Below, piece by piece: positions 59,500-64,000 of a stretch of DNA of 64,000 nucleotides; within the stretch, counting starts at the first letter, position 1; the number at the start of each line of letters is the position of its first letter. Source of the DNA: Drosophila pseudoobscura. Its lineage: Eukaryota > Arthropoda > Insecta > Diptera > Drosophilidae. A program made the translations under genes and the position numbers. The notes under the pieces were generated by a model. That model worked only from the letters and a program-made list of their open reading frames with translations. It was not told the origin of the DNA and ran no database searches. Location of the stretch: assembly GCF_009870125.1 (NCBI RefSeq), contig NC_046680.1, forward strand, positions 6,262,001 to 6,326,000, read 5' to 3'.

Positions 59500-61320
59500 A
59501 GTGGATAGCGGAGTTGGCAAAAGAGGAAGAGAAACTCGAGAGAACGGGAAACGTAACGCGACAAAGCAATAAAAGAGTGTTCCGAGCCCCGTATCTGCTG
59601 TTGGAGCTCGAGTTTGATTCATTGATTAACGAAAAGAGTGCGTATAGTAAATGTGAATCCGATTTTGACTGCAAATACTCACAGAGACACACACTGGCAC
59701 AGAGCCACAGACACTCGTTCAGCGTTCAGCGTTACTTGTGCATGCATACATACATGTAGACACACATATAGAAGAACGGACAGAGTTACCTGAAGCTGAA
59801 GCTCCGCCGCGCCTACCACCAACTACCGCGTTTTCTTTTATCTCATACTCTCCGCCACCCCCTGTGTCGCCTCACCCGTTTACACACGCGTGCGAGTGGG
59901 TGTCTGTGTGTGTATGGGAGCGAGTGCTTTCGCGTGTGGGTGTGTTTGTGTTTGTGCATTACTTACGGTGTTTTCATTTCGAAAAAGTTGTGTGTGCATT
60001 TTTGAAAACGAGGCCAACAACGGTACTATTGGGCTCGATTCTTGAGAAGTTATACAAAGCTACCACACGGGTTATACAATGCCATAGTATTTTGATTCTG
60101 ATTCGAAATGGGCAAAAAACGTTGGTGGAAAGGGGGCTTGCTATATAAATACACAAGCCCACGCGCACACACAGACACAGCCCCGCGCACACACTCTCAA
60201 TTTCATAGATGCTATAGTATCCGTATCCGAAAGAGGAGAAAAAAGATACAATAACCTTCAAGAGCGTAGCTTGTGCAACTTCCAGTTTGCGCCACAAGAG
60301 CCAGCCAGAGCACCAGCAGCAGCAGAATGGCCAGAACGGGGGCTGCAGAGGCAGAGCTGTACTAATTATTTATGATTTCGGTTGATTAGTGAGTTGTCTC
60401 TCCGAACTCCCCAAGCAAACATTTTCCGCCATGTCTGTGTGTGTGTTGGTATGGTGTGGTGTGGTGTAGTGGTGGTGGTTTGGGTGGTGGTAACGTTCAT
60501 TCAGTGACAGGTTTATCCACGAACTCCGACTCAGGGAAAATTGTAGATACCCCTTTCTGTTCCCCTGTCCGCCTGCTGACAACGCCATGTGTACGTGCTG
60601 CAGGGGCTTCGGATGCATTACAAATTTATACGAAAATACATTAATAAGCGAGTGGTAAACCATTTGAATGAACAAACCCCAGCTCAGAATCTGAATCAGA
60701 ATCGAGCCGAACCAAACCATAACCACTGTAAACACACCATCGCCCCCAGCCTTGATTCAGCTTTCTCTAAGCCCGTGAGTTTTCCTTGAAATTCTGTGTT
60801 CTGAATATCAAATATGACTGCAGTACGCGTACCACCCTACCACCCTCCCTCCCTAGCCCTGCTTTCTGCCCACTGTGGCCTGACCTTTCGACTGACCAAT
60901 GCCTGCCAGCCATCAATCGAGTTAGCTCAGATTCACCTCCGACTCAAAGCTGCAGCTGCGGCAAGGAAACGATGAATGCGATTCCCCACCTGTCCGACGG
61001 TTAATTGCATCCCCAGTCAATAATCCGTAGCCCCCACACATGTCCTTCCGCCTGTCCAGGACGGAAGCTCCGTAGCTCAATTATCAAATTGTTTTCAAAT
61101 TGCTCGGAGACCAACGAAATCACAGTGGGCCAAAACGATGGCAGATGGTACCTGTTATAATATTCAAAAAGAATATTTCTTCAATGAACTTGTAAAAAGC
61201 AGCTCATACCTCCACTGGTTACAAAAAAAGTTCGGTGCATAGTGTAATTACCCTCCATGTGTTGTTTTCCAACCATTCAACACACTCTGACGGTCGCCGT
61301 AGATTGGAGTATTTGAATTG
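59500..61320. other. Intergenic or leader-like sequence, no gene recognised
   Basis: GTGTGTG-rich, GAGTGCG-rich and A-rich stretches at 59680-60000 resemble fly 5' leader DNA, but no adjoining coding exon is visible in the window. GGTGTGGTGTGG repeats lie at 60450-60490 and ACCCTCCCTCCC runs at 60835-60860. Confidence 0.35.
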
Positions 61321-61322
61321 AA

Positions 61323-61586
61323 TCAGTAAGAACCCCTAAGAATTGTACCTATCTGTACCACTGTGCCCTTCGGACATTCCCCTGCCAATGGCTGCTGCTT
61401 CATTATAACAAACGTTTTAGCATTGGCCATGCAAGTGTGCGGCATTTCCTTAATAGAATTGTAATTTCCCCAACAATTCCGAGTAATATCGGATCTATTG
61501 TACCGACGGACAGGCAGCTTATTGGGGTCATTGGAGTCGGCCAACCGGAGCACAATGTTCCTGGCATATATTCCGCCCACATTCAT
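61323..61586 (-). CDS. Weak candidate: 87-aa hypothetical protein
   Basis: An ATG-started minus-strand frame encodes 87 aa of ordinary complexity (MNVGGIYARN..., then NCWGNYNSIKEMPHTCMAN and ECPKGTVVQIGTILRGSY), with three Cys and reasonable fly codon use. An overlapping frame begins at 61719 and ends at 61528, so a frameshift or a missed intron could join them. There is no signal peptide and no recognised family. It could be a decayed gene or chance. Confidence 0.25.
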   Translation of the reverse strand: MNVGGIYARNIVLRLADSNDPNKLPVRRYNRSDITRNCWGNYNSIKEMPHTCMANAKTFVIMKQQPLAGECPKGTVVQIGTILRGSY

Positions 61587-61864
61587 TTAATGCTTCGTCG
61601 GGGCCATTATATATACATATGCAGTCGACTTGGCCGGCGTTCAGGTGGATCGCTGGCCCGAAATGTGGTTGGCTTTTGGCCAAATTATAATTAACATTTG
61701 CCAGTCGACAATTTGACACAATTTAGAGGTAGATAATGCCTGGAAGATTGCGGCAATTTATCGTTAACAATGGCTTGGGAAATGAATCCCAAATTGGTTT
61801 CAGTGCGAGCTAGTGCGAGCAGTCGTTAAAGCACGACTATCTGCTAGAACAGCGCCAGTGGAGT

Positions 61865-61876
61865 GGTGACGTCACC
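61865..61876. promoter_or_regulatory. Full CRE palindrome GGTGACGTCACC
   Basis: A 12-bp perfect palindrome containing TGACGTCA, the consensus for CREB/ATF-type bZIP factors. The target gene is not evident in the window. Confidence 0.4.
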
Positions 61877-61899
61877 GGTGTTGTCGTTGGGCTTGAGAA

Positions 61900-64000
61900 T
61901 CGCCTGGGCTAATGATTGAAACGCGCTGCGAAGAGCATTACAAAGCCAAACATGGGCCTCGTCGAGGCCAGGCCAGGCCAGGCCAGGCCCCGCCTATGAC
62001 GCATCCGAAATAAATATAAACAACAAATATTTGGCTGACGCTGACTTTCCGCTGCTGAATTTCAAAGATACACAAATCGTTGGCGCTCATTGGACCGCTT
62101 CCCGGCTGGTACTGCGCTGCTGCTGGTATGCGACTTGGCTTGGGTTTGTCCCCGGGCCGGAGATCACAGAAGGCAAAGGACAATGCCAACAACCTGCACA
62201 TACATGGCGTATACTTAATTTTCGTCTCGTCTCTTGCTCCGCTCCGTTCCGTTTCGGTTCGGTTCGTGCCAAGCGCAGCCCCAATGGATTGTTGTCACTA
62301 CTGGCACTGCTGCGGGTGCCGTTACTGCCACAGTCCTTGCCCCCGCTCCTGCCCCTGTTGTAGTTTTACATGACCCACGACGGCAACAAAAGCCAAGTTC
62401 TTTTTTCTGTTCTCGTTGTTATTTTGGAACATATCCAACCAGAACAGAACGGCTGGACGGCTCGACTCGGCTCGGGCCTTGGCATGTGGGCGACAATTTC
62501 GCATTTATTATGCAACAGTTTGGCGGATTGAGCGTGTAGAGTAAACAAACTTTGTGCCAGGTTTTCTTTCCCAAATGAGAACTGAACGGGTCGAAGGGTG
62601 CAACGGTGGTACAGAAGAGAAGAGTGCTTGTGGAGTGGAGTGGGGAGTCCAAGGAACACATATAGAACACTCGTATGTCATGAACGACAGGGGAATGCTC
62701 TCGCAATATCGTTATAATTTATTGGGTCTCTTAATATTGATTTTTGAGTGTCTTATCCCATATCATATCTGGTATAATCTGGTATAATCCTCTGTCAAAT
62801 ATTGATTTTATATCATTTCTTATTAATCGGGGAAAAACGAACCTACATATTTGCCACAATTTGTTGCACATTCGCAGTCCAACAATGATGAGGAATTTTC
62901 TCAATCCCCTGCATCGACATTTATATTTACTTAATTTCCGCCTGCAACGCTTTCCAACAGTTTCCAACAAAATCTACTTATCTCTCTTCCTCTCTCTTGG
63001 GTGTACGGGGGGTACGGGGGAAGGCAGCGGCAATCATGTCATGCAACACAGTTGAACAAATGTAATTGACTCGGCACGCCAACTGGAAAGACGAATCAGC
63101 GCCAAGGAAGCACATGCCACCCTTTGGACCCCGGCCAGAAACCCACTCCATTGGCCAAGGGAGGTGGGGTGGTGGCATGGGCAGTGGCAGTGGCAGGTCC
63201 TGCTGTGATTGCTCACATTGAATGCAATCAAAGAAGTAACTGCGAATCAAGTTATCGGTCAGGGAGGCAGGAAGTCAAGCGTGGTCCTGGTTGCCGTTGC
63301 CGTTGCCGATGTCCTCGGCCTCGGCTGTTGTCCTGCCACAACTGCAGCCACAATCTGCAACTTAGCTGGAATCTCATTTCGACAGCAAAGTGAAAGTTTT
63401 AGCCTGTTTTTGTGCTGCTTCCTGATAAACGGGAAAGAGAGCAGAGCGAGTGGCTGTGGCACACCACTGTGGCTGTGGTATGCGCGCTAATCAACACAGT
63501 CCAACCCAGTGGAGGCGTCATTTGCCTCTCGTTTGCATCTGTTTCTCCACAACAACAACAGCACCATATCATCATCATTATCAACAGCTGCTCGCAGCGT
63601 AGTTAACGTAGTCTACGTAAACAAGCTGGACATTATTTGTCAATTTTGATTGCCGGTTAGACCTGTTGGACCCGTATACAGGGTGTCTGGGCCTGTACCT
63701 GTGCTGCATGCCGCCCCCACTGGCACGCTTATGTAATGAATGAATGAATGACAGCCAACGATCACGTCAGGCTCCTCAAGGGGTTCTCAAAGGGGGGGAA
63801 ACGTTATTTATTGCTATTTTAAATTTACTGATGATGGAATACGAGTATTCAAACGATCTCTTACAGAACTGGCCTTCTCTTAGATTACAAGTCTGTATAT
63901 TTAGTCTATCTGAACCCACAAAGAGCTCAAGTACATAGAACATCCGTAGCTTGGGAAGTACTATATTTAGACCTGAGTAATGCCTACGCCGATTACACAT
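61900..64000. other. Intergenic to window end, nothing coding seen
   Basis: GGCCA tandem repeats lie at about 61966-61988 (GAGGCCAGGCCAGGCCAGGCC), GGTTCGGTTCG repeats near 62252 and ATGAATGAATGAATG near 63735. ATG-started frames here are short and overlap on both strands without domain signals. Confidence 0.4.

Overview
This window is eukaryotic and almost certainly drosophilid. It carries an intact cinnabar (kynurenine 3-monooxygenase) gene with short introns of 157 and 74 bp, Asn- and Gln-rich protein tracts encoded by CAA/CAG/AAC runs, abundant CA/GT and GA/CT microsatellites, TATCGATA (DRE) sites, and an enormous 5' intron in the next gene. I cannot assign a species from sequence alone. 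The protein divergence and the amount of simple repeat suggest a Sophophora species other than D. melanogaster.

Layout. (1) 1-5.2 kb is accessory and repeat-rich. It holds two diverged AT-rich repeat copies and a two-exon minus-strand gene fragment that resembles the RNase H-like core of P-element/THAP9-type transposases. A divergent two-exon hypothetical gene follows on the plus strand, with its second exon expanded by a 34-bp tandem array that is open in all three frames. (2) 5.6-7.25 kb is cinnabar (cn), three exons, 473 aa, complete. (3) 7.3-12.2 kb is the upstream region and 5' leader of a TENT5/FAM46 non-canonical poly(A) polymerase gene, plus one unexplained exon-like open stretch at 9.66-9.81 kb. 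(4) 12.17-52.73 kb is the TENT5 coding span. A 315-codon Asn-rich 5' exon and a 534-codon catalytic exon are separated by a 38.0 kb intron that holds minisatellites, microsatellites, a CGATA cluster and candidate alternative promoters. (5) 52.73-56.1 kb is an open in-frame extension of 195 codons after the TGA stop, followed by a long 3' UTR. (6) 56.1-64 kb is mostly non-coding. It holds diverged tandem repeats, dispersed repeat copies, a possible membrane micropeptide ORF and a weak minus-strand ORF.

How the genes relate. cn acts in tryptophan-to-ommochrome metabolism at the mitochondrial outer membrane. TENT5 extends mRNA poly(A) tails in the cytoplasm. They are neighbours on the same strand, with no functional link visible in the sequence.

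The strongest candidates for something new are the open extension after the TENT5 stop (readthrough or alternative splicing), the frame-rotating 34-bp coding repeat, and the transposase-like split gene. No bacterial-type system, CRISPR array, tRNA or rRNA gene was seen.
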